Positions 8,441 through 17,526 are shown, counted from the stretch's first letter. The stretch: 64,000 nt of DNA from Kiloniellales bacterium (GCA_030064845.1 JASJEC010000010.1:45916-109915); one strand, 5' to 3'. Numbers and translations are program-made. Notes: a model not told the origin generated them from the letters alone.

Positions 8441-9817
8441 GTGACCATTACAGACGCGCAAACGGAACACCGTGGCAACGGGCCTTTACCGGCGGCGTCC
8501 TCGTCCTGCGATGTGCTGGTGATCGGCGGCGGGCCGGCCGGCTCGACAGCGGCCGCGCTGCTCGCCGAGAAGGGCTGGTCGGTGACGGTCCTGGAAAAGG
8601 ATCGCCATCCCCGGTTCCATATCGGCGAGTCCCTGGTACCGATGAACCTGCCGATTCTGCGCCGCCTGGGGGTGATCGACGAGATCGAGGCCCAGGCCAT
8701 GTTCAAGCCCGGAGTCGAGTTCTGTGGCCGCCACCACACCGGTCCCGGTACCACCTTCTACTTCGACCGCGCGGGTGACGGCATGGATTCATATGCCTAT
8801 CAGGTGCGCCGCTCCGACTTCGACGAGATCCTGCTGCGCAACTGCGTGGCGCAGGGCGCTGAGGTGGTCGAAGGCGTCAAGGTGACGTCGGTCGAGTTCG
8901 GCGAAGACGAGAGCTCCCTGGTGCGGACCCGCGACGAGTCCGGCGTCGATCGTGAGTGGCGCGCTCGCTTTCTGGTCGACGCGTCCGGCCGAAACGCCTT
9001 CCTGTCCACCCGGCTCGGCCTGAAGAGGAAGAACCCGCAGCACAATTCGGCCGCAGTGTTCGGGCATTTCGAGAACGTGGAGCGCAGGACCGGACGGGAC
9101 GAGGGCAACATCAGCCTCTATTGGTTCGACCACGGCTGGATCTGGATGATACCGCTGCGCGACGGCGCGATGAGCGTGGGCGCGGTCTGCTGGCCCGACT
9201 ATCTGAAGCAGCGCAAGGGCAGCGTCGAGGAGTTTCTCTGGGAGACGATTCAGCTCTGCCCCGGCGTGCACGAGCGCATGAACAACGCGAGGCTCCTGGG
9301 CGAGGCCACCGCGACCGGCAACTATTCTTACGAGTCCGAGCGCATGTGGGGCCCGGGCTACGTTCTGCTGGGTGACGCTTTCGCCTTTCTCGACCCGGTC
9401 TTCTCGACCGGCGTCTACCTGGCCATGAATTCTGCCGAGAAGGGCAGCGCGGCCGTGGACGCCTGCCTGCGCAGCGGAAAGACCGAAGAGGCGCCGCTCG
9501 CTGCCCTCGAAACCGAGGTCAGGCGTGGTCTGCGTCGCCTGTCGTGGTTCGTCTATCGCTTCACCACGCCGGCGATCCACGACATGTTCCTGTCGCCACG
9601 CAACGAGTTCGGCATGGTACGGGCGGTCATCGCGATGCTCGCGGGCCGGGTCTTCGGCCCACGCATCGACGTCCTGCCGCTTTTCATGTTCAAGGCCTCC
9701 TACTACCTGACCGTGGCACTGAACTGGAGCCGGTCCCGCGCACTGTCCCGGCGAAGGCGGGACAACCTTCGCCTGACGGTGCCGGACAACACGGGTCCCG
9801 GCCGGGTCGAGACCTGA
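8441..9817 (+). CDS. FAD-dependent oxidoreductase of the flavin halogenase/geranylgeranyl-reductase family
   Basis: 458 residues from GTG 8441 with GGAG 8 bases upstream. The FAD-binding GGGPAGSTAAALLAEKG lies near residues 29-45, and GESLVP at 62-67 is typical of this family. WIWMIP at 233-238 fits the WxWxIP motif of flavin-dependent halogenases. GDAFAFLDPVFSTGV (311-325) is the second FAD contact. WxWxIP also occurs in non-halogenating relatives, so halogenation is possible but unproven. Its divergent placement beside a polyene operon recalls xanthomonadin-type pigments, which are halogenated aryl polyenes; a desaturase or reductase role is the main alternative. Confidence 0.8.
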   Translation: MTITDAQTEHRGNGPLPAASSSCDVLVIGGGPAGSTAAALLAEKGWSVTVLEKDRHPRFHIGESLVPMNLPILRRLGVIDEIEAQAMFKPGVEFCGRHHTGPGTTFYFDRAGDGMDSYAYQVRRSDFDEILLRNCVAQGAEVVEGVKVTSVEFGEDESSLVRTRDESGVDREWRARFLVDASGRNAFLSTRLGLKRKNPQHNSAAVFGHFENVERRTGRDEGNISLYWFDHGWIWMIPLRDGAMSVGAVCWPDYLKQRKGSVEEFLWETIQLCPGVHERMNNARLLGEATATGNYSYESERMWGPGYVLLGDAFAFLDPVFSTGVYLAMNSAEKGSAAVDACLRSGKTEEAPLAALETEVRRGLRRLSWFVYRFTTPAIHDMFLSPRNEFGMVRAVIAMLAGRVFGPRIDVLPLFMFKASYYLTVALNWSRSRALSRRRRDNLRLTVPDNTGPGRVET

Positions 9818-9939
9818 ACCAGCGGCAGCCGGACCGGAGCCGGCTTGGAGCCGCCGGCCCCTGCCCCTCCTTTACCCCTTGACATAGAGCGCCTCCGCGC
9901 CCTCACGATGGCTGATCGACGAGGGCCAAGGACGAGGCT

Positions 9940-11949
9940 TTGAAGCAGGTCGGGCAGTTTCCGCGGCGGGTCAGGGAGATCGAGAACGCCTGGATTCCCA
10001 TGCCGGACGGCTGCCGGCTGGCGGCGCGGATCTGGCTGCCGGCCGACGCCGAGCACGACCCGGTGCCCGGCATCCTTGAGTACATCCCCTATCGCAAGCG
10101 CGACGGCACGGCCGACCGCGACGAGCTGACTCACCCCTACTTCGCCGGCCACGGCTACGCTTGCGTCCGGGTCGACATGCGCGGCAACGGCGAGTCCGAC
10201 GGGCTGATGTGGGACGAGTACCTCGAACAGGAGCAGGACGACGCCCTCGAGGTGATCGCCTGGATCGCGGCCCAGCCCTGGTGCAGCGGCGCCGTTGGCA
10301 TGATCGGCATCTCCTGGGGCGGGTTCAACGGGCTCCAGGTCGCCGCGCGCCGACCGCCTGGCTTGAAGGCCGTCGTCACGCTCTGCTCGACCGACGACCG
10401 CTACGCCGACGATATCCACTATAAGGGCGGCTGCCTCCTCAACGAGAACCTGGGCTGGGCCTCGACCATGTTCTCCTACTCGTCGCGTCCGCCCGACCCG
10501 GCCCTGGTCGGCCCTTCGTGGCGAGAGGTCTGGCTGGAGCGCCTGGAGAAACAGCCGCTCCTGGTGGCCAACTGGCTGCGGCATCAACGGCGCGACGACT
10601 TCTGGAAGCACGGCTCGGTCTGTGAGGACTTCCAGGCGATCGAGGCCGCGGTCTTCGCCGTCGGCGGCTGGGGCGACGCCTACTCCAACGCCGTCCCGCG
10701 GCTGCTGACCGGCCTCCGGGCGCCCCGGCTCGGCCTGACCGGGCCCTGGGTCCACAAGTACCCGCACTTCGCCGTGCCGGCGCCGGCGATCGGCTTCTTG
10801 CAGGAGTGCCTGCGCTGGTGGGATCACTGGCTGAAGGGCGCGGCAACGGGCATCATGGACGAGCCGCTCTACCGCGCCTACCTCCAGGAGAGCCTGCCGC
10901 CAAGGACCTTCTACCGGGAGCGGCCCGGGCGCTGGATCGCCGAAACCGAGTGGCCTTCGCCGCGCATCGAGACGCGGCGCCTGCATCCGGCCCGCGACGG
11001 CCTGCGGGACGAGGCGCCCGCCGAGGCCGCCATCACCCTGGCCTCGCCCCAGACGACCGGCCTGGCGGGCGGCGAGTTCTGCGCGATCTGGCTCGGCCCC
11101 GAGGCGCCCGGCGACCAGCGCTTCGACGACGCCGGCTCGCTGGTGTTTGACACCGACCCCCTCGAGGCGCGCGTGGAGATATTCGGCGCGCCCCGGCTCT
11201 CGCTCGAGCTCAGCGCCGATCGGCCCTGCGCCTTCGTGGTCGCGCGGCTGTGCGACGTCGCGCCGGACGGGGCCTCGAGCCGGATCTCCTATGGCGCCCT
11301 CAACCTGACCCACCGGGAGGGCCACGAGCGCCCGGCGGCGCTGGTGCCCGGGGAACGCCTGCGCGTGGTGCTGCAGCTCGATGACATCGCCCACGCGTTC
11401 CCGCCGGGACACCGCATCCGCCTGGCGCTCTCGACCTGCTACTGGCCGCTGTTCTGGCCCTCGCCCGAGGCCGCGACCCTGACGCTGTTCGCCGGAGCCT
11501 CGGCGCTCGACCTGCCGGTCCGGCCGGCGCGGGACGAGTCGCTGCGGCCCTTCAGCGAGCCCGAGGGCGCACCGCCGCGGGCCCGCGAGACCCTCCGGGA
11601 GCCGTCCAACAGCCGCGTGGTCGAGCAGGACCAGGCGACCGGCGAGACCTGGGTCAGGATCAACGACGACTTCGGCCGCTACCGCGACAAGACGCACGGG
11701 CTGGCGACCGGCAGCATCGCCCGCGAGTGCTTCCGTATCCTGCCCGACGACCCGCTGAGCGCGCGGGCCGAGACCCACTGGACCCAGACCCTCGACCGGG
11801 AAGCCTGGTCGGTGCGCACCGAGACCCGCACGACCATGACGGCGGACAAGAATCACTTCTTCGTCGCCGCCCGGCTCGAAGCCTACGAGAACGACACCCT
11901 GGTCCTCAGCCGGGACTGGGACGAGAAGATCCCCCGCGACTTCGTTTGA
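9940..11949 (+). CDS. CocE/NonD family serine hydrolase
   Basis: 669 residues. TTG 9940 is the only in-frame start available after an upstream stop and follows a GAGG box. The N-terminal alpha/beta-hydrolase domain has the nucleophile Ser125 in GISWGGF and the oxyanion-side RKRDGT. A C-terminal jelly-roll region (from about residue 330) fits the X-Pro dipeptidyl-peptidase/cocaine-esterase architecture. It would cleave an ester or a peptide-like amide. The M81 peptidase follows after 9 bases, so the two are probably co-transcribed and may work on the same peptide or amide substrate. The true substrate is unknown. Confidence 0.86.
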   Translation: MKQVGQFPRRVREIENAWIPMPDGCRLAARIWLPADAEHDPVPGILEYIPYRKRDGTADRDELTHPYFAGHGYACVRVDMRGNGESDGLMWDEYLEQEQDDALEVIAWIAAQPWCSGAVGMIGISWGGFNGLQVAARRPPGLKAVVTLCSTDDRYADDIHYKGGCLLNENLGWASTMFSYSSRPPDPALVGPSWREVWLERLEKQPLLVANWLRHQRRDDFWKHGSVCEDFQAIEAAVFAVGGWGDAYSNAVPRLLTGLRAPRLGLTGPWVHKYPHFAVPAPAIGFLQECLRWWDHWLKGAATGIMDEPLYRAYLQESLPPRTFYRERPGRWIAETEWPSPRIETRRLHPARDGLRDEAPAEAAITLASPQTTGLAGGEFCAIWLGPEAPGDQRFDDAGSLVFDTDPLEARVEIFGAPRLSLELSADRPCAFVVARLCDVAPDGASSRISYGALNLTHREGHERPAALVPGERLRVVLQLDDIAHAFPPGHRIRLALSTCYWPLFWPSPEAATLTLFAGASALDLPVRPARDESLRPFSEPEGAPPRARETLREPSNSRVVEQDQATGETWVRINDDFGRYRDKTHGLATGSIARECFRILPDDPLSARAETHWTQTLDREAWSVRTETRTTMTADKNHFFVAARLEAYENDTLVLSRDWDEKIPRDFV

Positions 11950-11958
11950 GGTGGAGCC

Positions 11959-13461
11959 ATGCGCGTTGCCATCGCCGGATTTCAGCACGAGACCAATACC
12001 TTCGGGCCCAAGAAGGCGGCCTTCGCCGACTTCGTGAAGGCGGACGCCTGGCCGCCCCTGCTGCGCGGCCCGGAGGTGATCGAGAAGATGGTCGGCATGA
12101 ACCTGCCCGCGGTCGGCTTCACCGAGGCGGCAATGAGTGCGGGCGTCGAGCTCGCGCCGCTGCTCTGGTGCTCCGCCGAACCCTCGGCGCACGTGACCGA
12201 AGACGCCTTCGAGCGGATCGCCGCCATGATCTGCGAGGGCCTGCTGGACAGCGTGCCGGTCGACGCGGTCTACCTCGACCTGCACGGCGCCATGGTGACC
12301 GAACACCTGCAGGACGGCGAGGGGGAGATCCTGCGCCGGGTGCGGGACATCGTGGGCCGCGACCTGCCGGTGATCGTCAGCCTCGACCTGCACGCCAACG
12401 TCACGGTCAGCATGGTCCGCCATGCGACCGCGCTGGTGATCTTCCGGACCTATCCGCATATCGACATGGCGGCGACCGGCGCGCGGGCCTTCGAGAAGCT
12501 GTCGCTCGCGCTCGACGGTCGGCTTGGCGCCTCGGCCTTCCGCAAGGTGCCCTATCTCGTGCCGCTGACCAGCCAGTACACCGGGGCAGAACCGGCCCGC
12601 TCGCTCTACGGGCGGCTTCCGGAGCTCGCCGGCGACGGGGTCGCCACGGTCGACTTCGCCTTTGGTTTCCCGGCGGCCGACATCGCCGAGTGCGGCCCAG
12701 CCGTGGTGGCTTACGGGGAAGACCAGGGCGCGGTGGACGCCGCCGCCGAGGCCATGATGGAGGCCCTGACGGAAGCCGAGGCCCGCTTCGAGAACGATCT
12801 CCTGGAGCCGCGCGAGGGCGCGCGCCGGGCCATGGCGGCACCGCGCGGCCGGGGCCCGGTAGTGCTCGCCGACGCGCAGGACAATCCCGGCGCCGGCGCC
12901 AGCTCCGACACGGTGGGCATGATCGAGGCGCTCATTGCCGAGAAGGCCCGGGGCGCCGTGGTCGGGGTGGTCGACGATCCGGAGGTCGCCGCCCAGGCCC
13001 ACGCCGCCGGCGAGGGCGCGGAGATCGAGGCGGCGCTCGGCGGCAAGTCCGGCCAGGACGGCCAGGCCCCGCTCGAGGCCACCTTCCGGGTGGAGAAGCT
13101 GACCGACGGCCGCTTCGAGTGCACCGGCGAGATGTACCGCGGCGCCCACGCCGCGCTCGGCCCCATGGCGCTGCTGAGGGTCGTGGAGGAGGGCTGCGAC
13201 ATCCGCATCCTGGTCGGCAGCGAGCGGTTCCAGTGCCTCGACCAGGCCGTGTTCCGCCATCTCGGCGTAGAGCCCCAAGAGCAGGCCCTGCTGGTGGTCA
13301 AGAGCTCGGTGCACTTCCGCGCCGATTTCGAGCCGATCGCCAGCCAGGTCCTGGTCGTCGAGGCGCCGGGCGCCCATCCCTGCCGCCTGGAGGGCCTCGA
13401 CTACCAGCGCCTGCGTCCCGGCGTCCGCCTCGGGCCCTGCGGGCCGGAATTCCAGCCCTAG
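11959..13461 (+). CDS. M81 family metallopeptidase (MlrC-like)
   Basis: 500 residues starting MRVAIAGFQHETNTF, the standard opening of the M81/MlrC family; His10-Glu11 and DLHGAMVTE are probable metal-site elements. The family is named for MlrC, which finishes microcystin degradation, but most members act on unknown small peptides. GGTGGAG precedes the ATG. It follows the CocE-type gene by 9 bases. The TAG stop at 13459-13461 is the first triplet of a palindromic repeat, so the repeat joins directly onto the coding sequence. Confidence 0.88.
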   Translation: MRVAIAGFQHETNTFGPKKAAFADFVKADAWPPLLRGPEVIEKMVGMNLPAVGFTEAAMSAGVELAPLLWCSAEPSAHVTEDAFERIAAMICEGLLDSVPVDAVYLDLHGAMVTEHLQDGEGEILRRVRDIVGRDLPVIVSLDLHANVTVSMVRHATALVIFRTYPHIDMAATGARAFEKLSLALDGRLGASAFRKVPYLVPLTSQYTGAEPARSLYGRLPELAGDGVATVDFAFGFPAADIAECGPAVVAYGEDQGAVDAAAEAMMEALTEAEARFENDLLEPREGARRAMAAPRGRGPVVLADAQDNPGAGASSDTVGMIEALIAEKARGAVVGVVDDPEVAAQAHAAGEGAEIEAALGGKSGQDGQAPLEATFRVEKLTDGRFECTGEMYRGAHAALGPMALLRVVEEGCDIRILVGSERFQCLDQAVFRHLGVEPQEQALLVVKSSVHFRADFEPIASQVLVVEAPGAHPCRLEGLDYQRLRPGVRLGPCGPEFQP

Positions 13462-13545
13462 AGCAGATCCGAGTTTGATGGAATCGCCACGGGCGATCCA
13501 TCAACCCGTTAAATCTGCTCTAAACCTAAGATGTAGAGCGGATCC
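13459..13545. repeat. Structured palindromic repeat, copy A
   Basis: An outer inverted repeat TAGAGCAGAT (13459-13468) pairs with ATCTGCTCTA (13513-13522). Inside it, 13475-13488 pairs with 13492-13504 with one bulged base. A tail carrying TAGAGCGGATC follows at 13534-13544. A second full copy is at 51811-51898. The inner stems of the two copies differ in sequence but each is self-complementary, which indicates a selected folded structure. The first triplet is the stop codon of the M81 gene. Confidence 0.8.
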
Positions 13546-13551
13546 TGGCGC

Positions 13552-14562
13552 TCAGGACTCGCCGGCCAGCGCCTGCAGCTCCCGGTGCAGCCCCGCCGGC
13601 AGGGCGAGCCCCTCCCGTTCGGCCCGGGCCCGGGCCTCGAGCCGGCGGCTGCCGGGCAGGCGCACGCCGTCCTGGGCGAGCATTGCGGCGAGCAGGGTCT
13701 CCAGGCGTTCGGCGAAGCCGCCTCCTGAGAAGGCGGCGGGATCGAAGGCCAGCAGGAACTGGCCGACCCCGGGCGGCGGTCCCTCGGCGGAGAAGAATGA
13801 CGAGGCCTCGAAGCCCAGGTTCGCGCCGGTAAGCGCCGCCGCCAGGACCTCGACCATGACGGCCAGCGCCGCGCCCTTGGCCTCGCCCAGGGGCACCATG
13901 GTGCCCGCCATGGCCGCCTCGGCGTCGGTCGTCGGCCGGCCTTCTGCATCGAGCGCCCAGCCCTCGGGGATCGGCTTGCCTTCCTTGGCCGCCACCATGA
14001 TCTTACCGCGCGCGACCTTGCTCATGCTGAGATCGATGACCAGCGGCGCGGCGCCGGTCCTGGGCGCGGCGAAGGCGATGGGATTGGTGCCGAAGATGCC
14101 GTCACGGCCGCCCCAGGGCGCGATCGCCTTGGGCGAATTGCCGAACACGAGCCCGATCAGGCCCTTCCCGGCCAGCGCCTCGACGTGATAGCCGGCCTGG
14201 CCGAAATGGTGCGAGCGGGTGACCGCCGCCGCGGCGACCGCCGAGCGCGGGGCGAGCGCGCCGAGCTCCTCGATCGCCAACTCGAGGGCGGGATAGGCGA
14301 AGCCGTGGCCGGCGTCGATCCGCAGGCCCGCCGCGCCGACCCGCGCGCAGGTCGGCACCGCACCGCCGTCGACCTTGCCCGAGGCCGCCTGAGCGGCATA
14401 GGACGGCAGGCGCGAGGCGCCGTGGCCCTTCTTGCCGTCGATCTCGGCAGCGACCAGGGCGCGCGTCACGGCCGCGGCATTGGCCGCCGAGACGCCGTGG
14501 CGGGTCAGAATCCGGACGCCCAGGTCCTCCAGCGCCGGGACCGAGAGCCGGACCTCGGTCAC
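13552..14562 (-). CDS. Ldh family malate/L-lactate/ureidoglycolate-type dehydrogenase
   Basis: 336 residues of the Ldh_2 family (Pfam PF02615), NAD(P)-dependent oxidoreductases that do not have a Rossmann fold. Recognisable are RHGVSAANA, a SHHFGQAGYH segment matching the conserved SNHFG-type active-site region, GTNPIAFAAP and DLSMSKVARGKI. GTG 14562 overlaps the stop of the upstream hydroxyacid dehydrogenase (GTGA), giving a coupled pair. Substrates in the family include malate, lactate, ureidoglycolate, sulfolactate and delta-1-piperideine-2-carboxylate, and the exact one cannot be told. An open frame continues far upstream of 14562, but it is antisense to the neighbour and not coding. Confidence 0.86.
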   Translation of the reverse strand: MTEVRLSVPALEDLGVRILTRHGVSAANAAAVTRALVAAEIDGKKGHGASRLPSYAAQAASGKVDGGAVPTCARVGAAGLRIDAGHGFAYPALELAIEELGALAPRSAVAAAAVTRSHHFGQAGYHVEALAGKGLIGLVFGNSPKAIAPWGGRDGIFGTNPIAFAAPRTGAAPLVIDLSMSKVARGKIMVAAKEGKPIPEGWALDAEGRPTTDAEAAMAGTMVPLGEAKGAALAVMVEVLAAALTGANLGFEASSFFSAEGPPPGVGQFLLAFDPAAFSGGGFAERLETLLAAMLAQDGVRLPGSRRLEARARAEREGLALPAGLHRELQALAGES

Positions 14563-15491
14563 GGTTTCGGCTCCAGCACCGCCCGGACCTTGTCGGCGAC
14601 CAGGCGCGCGACCCGCGCGTTCGACTCTTCGGTCAGTCCGGCAATATGCGGGGTTAGCAGCAGGTTCGGCACCGCCGCGAAGCGGCCCCCGGTCTCGCCA
14701 TCGAGCGGCTCGGCCTCGAAGACGTCGAGGGCCGCGGCCGCGAGCCGTCCGGCCCGGAGCGCCGAGACCAGGGCCGCCTCGTCGACGATCCCACCGCGCG
14801 CCGTGTTGATCAGCACGGCCGAGGGCTTCATCCGCTCGATCTGGGCGGCCCCGATCAATCCACGGGTCGCCGCGGTCAGCGGGACGTGAAGCGATACCGC
14901 GTCGCTGCGCGCGAGCAGCGTCTCGAGGGACGCCGCCTCCGCCAGGGACCATGCCGGATCCCCAGGCGCCAGCTGCGGGTCGCAAGCGAGCACCGTCATG
15001 CCCAGGGCTCTGGCGCGCCGGGCGACCTCCTGGCCGATTGCGCCGAAGCCGACCAATCCGAGGGCCTTGCCGGCCGCCTCGCGGCCGACCGAGGCTTCCC
15101 GAGGCCAGTCGCCGGCGACCACCGCCGGCGTCGCCCCGAAAGCGCCGCGCAGCAGCAGCAGGGCGGCGGCGATCACATACTCGGCGACGGCCGCGGCGTT
15201 CGCCCCGGTCGCCGGGCAGACCGCGATGCCCCGCGCCGCACAGGCCGCCACGTCGATGTTGTCGAGGCCGACGCCGAGGCGGCCGACCGCCTCCAGCCGG
15301 GGCGCGGCCGACAGCAGCGCGGCGTCGACCTGCGTCCGGTTGCGCACGATCAACGCCCGGGCCGGACCGGCCGCCTCCTTCAGCGCCGCCCGGCTCGTCG
15401 CCAGTTTCGGGTCGTAGTGCAGCGAGAAATCGCTGGCCAGGGTATCGACGGCGGCGCGGTCCATGAACTCGGTGATCACGATCTCGGGCAC
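14559..15491 (-). CDS. D-2-hydroxyacid dehydrogenase
   Basis: 310 residues from GTG 15491. The NAD-binding GLVGFGAIGQEVA motif, the catalytic-Arg segment INTARGGIVDEAAL and the catalytic His in LLTPHIAGLTEES are all present, as in phosphoglycerate-dehydrogenase-like enzymes. The upstream ATG at 15629 would add 46 unrelated residues and overlap the TPR promoter, so GTG is preferred. Paired with the Ldh-type enzyme, it suggests interconversion of a hydroxy acid and keto acid of both configurations. The physiological substrate is not evident. Confidence 0.86.
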   Translation of the reverse strand: MPEIVITEFMDRAAVDTLASDFSLHYDPKLATSRAALKEAAGPARALIVRNRTQVDAALLSAAPRLEAVGRLGVGLDNIDVAACAARGIAVCPATGANAAAVAEYVIAAALLLLRGAFGATPAVVAGDWPREASVGREAAGKALGLVGFGAIGQEVARRARALGMTVLACDPQLAPGDPAWSLAEAASLETLLARSDAVSLHVPLTAATRGLIGAAQIERMKPSAVLINTARGGIVDEAALVSALRAGRLAAAALDVFEAEPLDGETGGRFAAVPNLLLTPHIAGLTEESNARVARLVADKVRAVLEPKP

Positions 15492-15616
15492 GGCGCACCC
15501 CGCCCGGCCGGGCCGATCCCGGTCTTCACGAATCCTTGCCTTGAACTTTTGCGGGAAGTTTGCACGTCTGATCTGCGTCCGTTTTCGTAAGACCGGAGCA
15601 AAAGGGAGTCTACGAA

Positions 15617-16090
15617 ATGACAACAGCACTTCGTCTGTTAGCGACGGTCCTGGTCACCCTCGGCCTGTCGGCCCAAGTAGCTCTGGCAGCGGGCGCCGGC
15701 AACAGCTATTCGGCACCCAGCAAGAGCCAAGCCTATCTCGACGCGGCGAAGCTGGTCAAAAGCGAAAAGTACGCCGAGGCCATCCCTCTGCTGAACAAGG
15801 CGGTCGAGGAGAACCCCAAGGACGCGGACGCCTTCAACCTGCTCGGCTTCAGCCACCGCAAGCTCGGCGACTTCGACCGCGCGATGGTCAACTATGAGAC
15901 CGCCTTGAAGCTCGACCCCAACCACGTGGGCGCCAACGAGTACATGGGCGAGCTCCATCTTCAGATGGGCGACGTGGAGAAGGCCGAGGAGCGCCTCGCC
16001 ACGCTCAACTGGGCCTGCCTCTTCGGCTGCGAGGAGTACACCGAGCTGAAACAGGCGATCGCCGAATACAAGGCGAAGAACGGCCAGTGA
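15617..16090 (+). CDS. Secreted tetratricopeptide-repeat protein
   Basis: 157 residues. A cleavable signal peptide (LLATVLVTLGLSAQVALAA) precedes about two and a half TPR units: AEAIPLLNKAVEENPKDADA, then FDRAMVNYETALKLDPNHVG, and MGDVEKAEERLATLN. Two cysteines near the C-terminus (ACLFGCEEY) could form a disulfide in the periplasm. AAGGGAG lies 8 bases before the ATG. It is probably a small periplasmic scaffold; no partner is indicated by the neighbours. Confidence 0.85.
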   Translation: MTTALRLLATVLVTLGLSAQVALAAGAGNSYSAPSKSQAYLDAAKLVKSEKYAEAIPLLNKAVEENPKDADAFNLLGFSHRKLGDFDRAMVNYETALKLDPNHVGANEYMGELHLQMGDVEKAEERLATLNWACLFGCEEYTELKQAIAEYKAKNGQ

Positions 16091-16297
16091 CCGTGGCGCG
16101 GGCGCCGAGCCGCGGCGCCCGCCGCACTATCGAGAACCCGCCACCGCAGGACGGAATTCGGCAAGCCGAAGGCTCGCGAAGCCGCCAAGCTGCCGCCCAG
16201 ACGCGCGGTCGTTGAGACGTTTACCGTGGGAGGCCGGCACCTGCCAGGCCCGACGGCCGCGAAGACGACGCGGCATTCGAGCCCGGGAGGGGAGCCC

Positions 16298-17497
16298 ATG
16301 GACCTGACGTTCGGCGCCGAGGCCGAGGCCTTTCGAGAGCAAGTCCGGAGCTTCATCCGGACCAACCTGCCGGATGCCACCCGCCGTCAGGTCGCAGAGG
16401 AGCGCATGGACCTCCCGGCCGAGGACCAGCGGCTCTGGCACCGCAAGCTCTACGAGCAAGGCTGGGCCTGCCCTTCCTGGCCGGTCGAGCACGGCGGCAC
16501 CGGCTGGACCGACCAGCAGCAGTACATCTTCGAGCGGGAGATCGCCCTGGCCGATGCGCCGCGGTTCCTGATCTACGGCGTCCAGATGCTCGGCCCGACG
16601 ATCATCGCCTACGGCACCGAGGCGCAGAAGGAGCGTTTCCTGCCCGGCATCCTGACCGGCGACGTCATGTGGTGCCAGGGCTTCTCCGAGCCCAACGCCG
16701 GCTCGGACCTGGCGGCGCTGCAGTGCCGCGCGGAGCGCGACGGCGACGACTACGTCGTCAACGGCAGCAAGATCTGGACCAGCGAGGGCCACATCTCCGA
16801 CTGGATGTTCGGCGTGTTCCGAACCGATTCCTCGGGCAAGAAGCAGCACGGCATCACCTTCCTGATGCTCGCCATGAACACGCCCGGGCTGACCGTGCAG
16901 CCGATCCTGACCTTCGACGGCGGCCACGAGGTCAACCAGGTCTTCTTCGACGACGTCCGCGTGCCCGTCGGCAATCGCCTGGGCGAGGAGGACCAGGGCT
17001 GGGCGATCGCCAAGTACCTGCTGGGCCTGGAGCGCTTCGGCACCGCAGAGATCTCGCGCTCGCTGGCGAGCCTGGCCCGGCTCCGGAAGCTGGCGGCGGA
17101 AACGCCGGACGGCGCGGGCACGCTGGCCGACGACGAGGCCTTCATGAGCGAGGTGGCCGAGGCCGAGATCGATCTGCGCGCGCTCGAGATCACCGAGCAA
17201 CGCTTCCTCTTCGGGCCCGGCGGGCCCGACGCGCTGGGTCCGGAGGCCTCGATGCTGAAGGTGCGCGGCACCGAGATTCAGCAACGGATCCTGGAGCTGA
17301 CCCTGCAGGCGCTGGGACCCTACGGCCAGCTCCTGGTCGAGGAGGAGCCGAGCGAAGGCCGCAACGAGCCGACGCCGGTGCCCGAGGCGGCGCGCCACGC
17401 GGCCCGCGCCTACTTCAACTACCGCAAGACCTCGATCTACTCGGGCTCCAACGAGATCCAGAAGAACATCATCGCCAAGGCGGTGCTGGGGCTCTAG
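16298..17497 (+). CDS. Acyl-CoA dehydrogenase, first of a pair
   Basis: 399 residues. ATG 16298 is chosen for the GGGAGGGGAG directly upstream and the start MDLTFG, a normal family beginning; an earlier ATG at 16226 lacks these. FAD-site motifs are WCQGFSEPNAGSDLA and KIWTSEGHISDW, and the C-terminal YSGSNEIQKNIIAK is typical. It would oxidise an acyl-CoA to the enoyl-CoA, passing electrons to ETF. The second dehydrogenase begins 29 bases later; tandem pairs often form heteromeric enzymes for unusual substrates such as steroid side chains or carnitine-type acyl-CoAs. Confidence 0.9.
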   Translation: MDLTFGAEAEAFREQVRSFIRTNLPDATRRQVAEERMDLPAEDQRLWHRKLYEQGWACPSWPVEHGGTGWTDQQQYIFEREIALADAPRFLIYGVQMLGPTIIAYGTEAQKERFLPGILTGDVMWCQGFSEPNAGSDLAALQCRAERDGDDYVVNGSKIWTSEGHISDWMFGVFRTDSSGKKQHGITFLMLAMNTPGLTVQPILTFDGGHEVNQVFFDDVRVPVGNRLGEEDQGWAIAKYLLGLERFGTAEISRSLASLARLRKLAAETPDGAGTLADDEAFMSEVAEAEIDLRALEITEQRFLFGPGGPDALGPEASMLKVRGTEIQQRILELTLQALGPYGQLLVEEEPSEGRNEPTPVPEAARHAARAYFNYRKTSIYSGSNEIQKNIIAKAVLGL

Positions 17498-17526
17498 CCG
17501 AGGGTTCCGGGGGGAGAATCGGGGCG

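Noticed and set aside
9703..13377. A minus-strand open frame of 1224 codons
   Set aside because: It is antisense to the CocE-type and M81 genes, both of which have clear family motifs; its Arg/Gly/His-rich composition is what antisense GC-rich DNA gives.
13552..15498. A single 648-codon frame that could be read as a fusion of an Arg-rich domain with the Ldh-type enzyme
   Set aside because: The first half overlaps the hydroxyacid dehydrogenase in another frame and is non-protein-like; GTG 14562 with a four-base overlap is the normal start.
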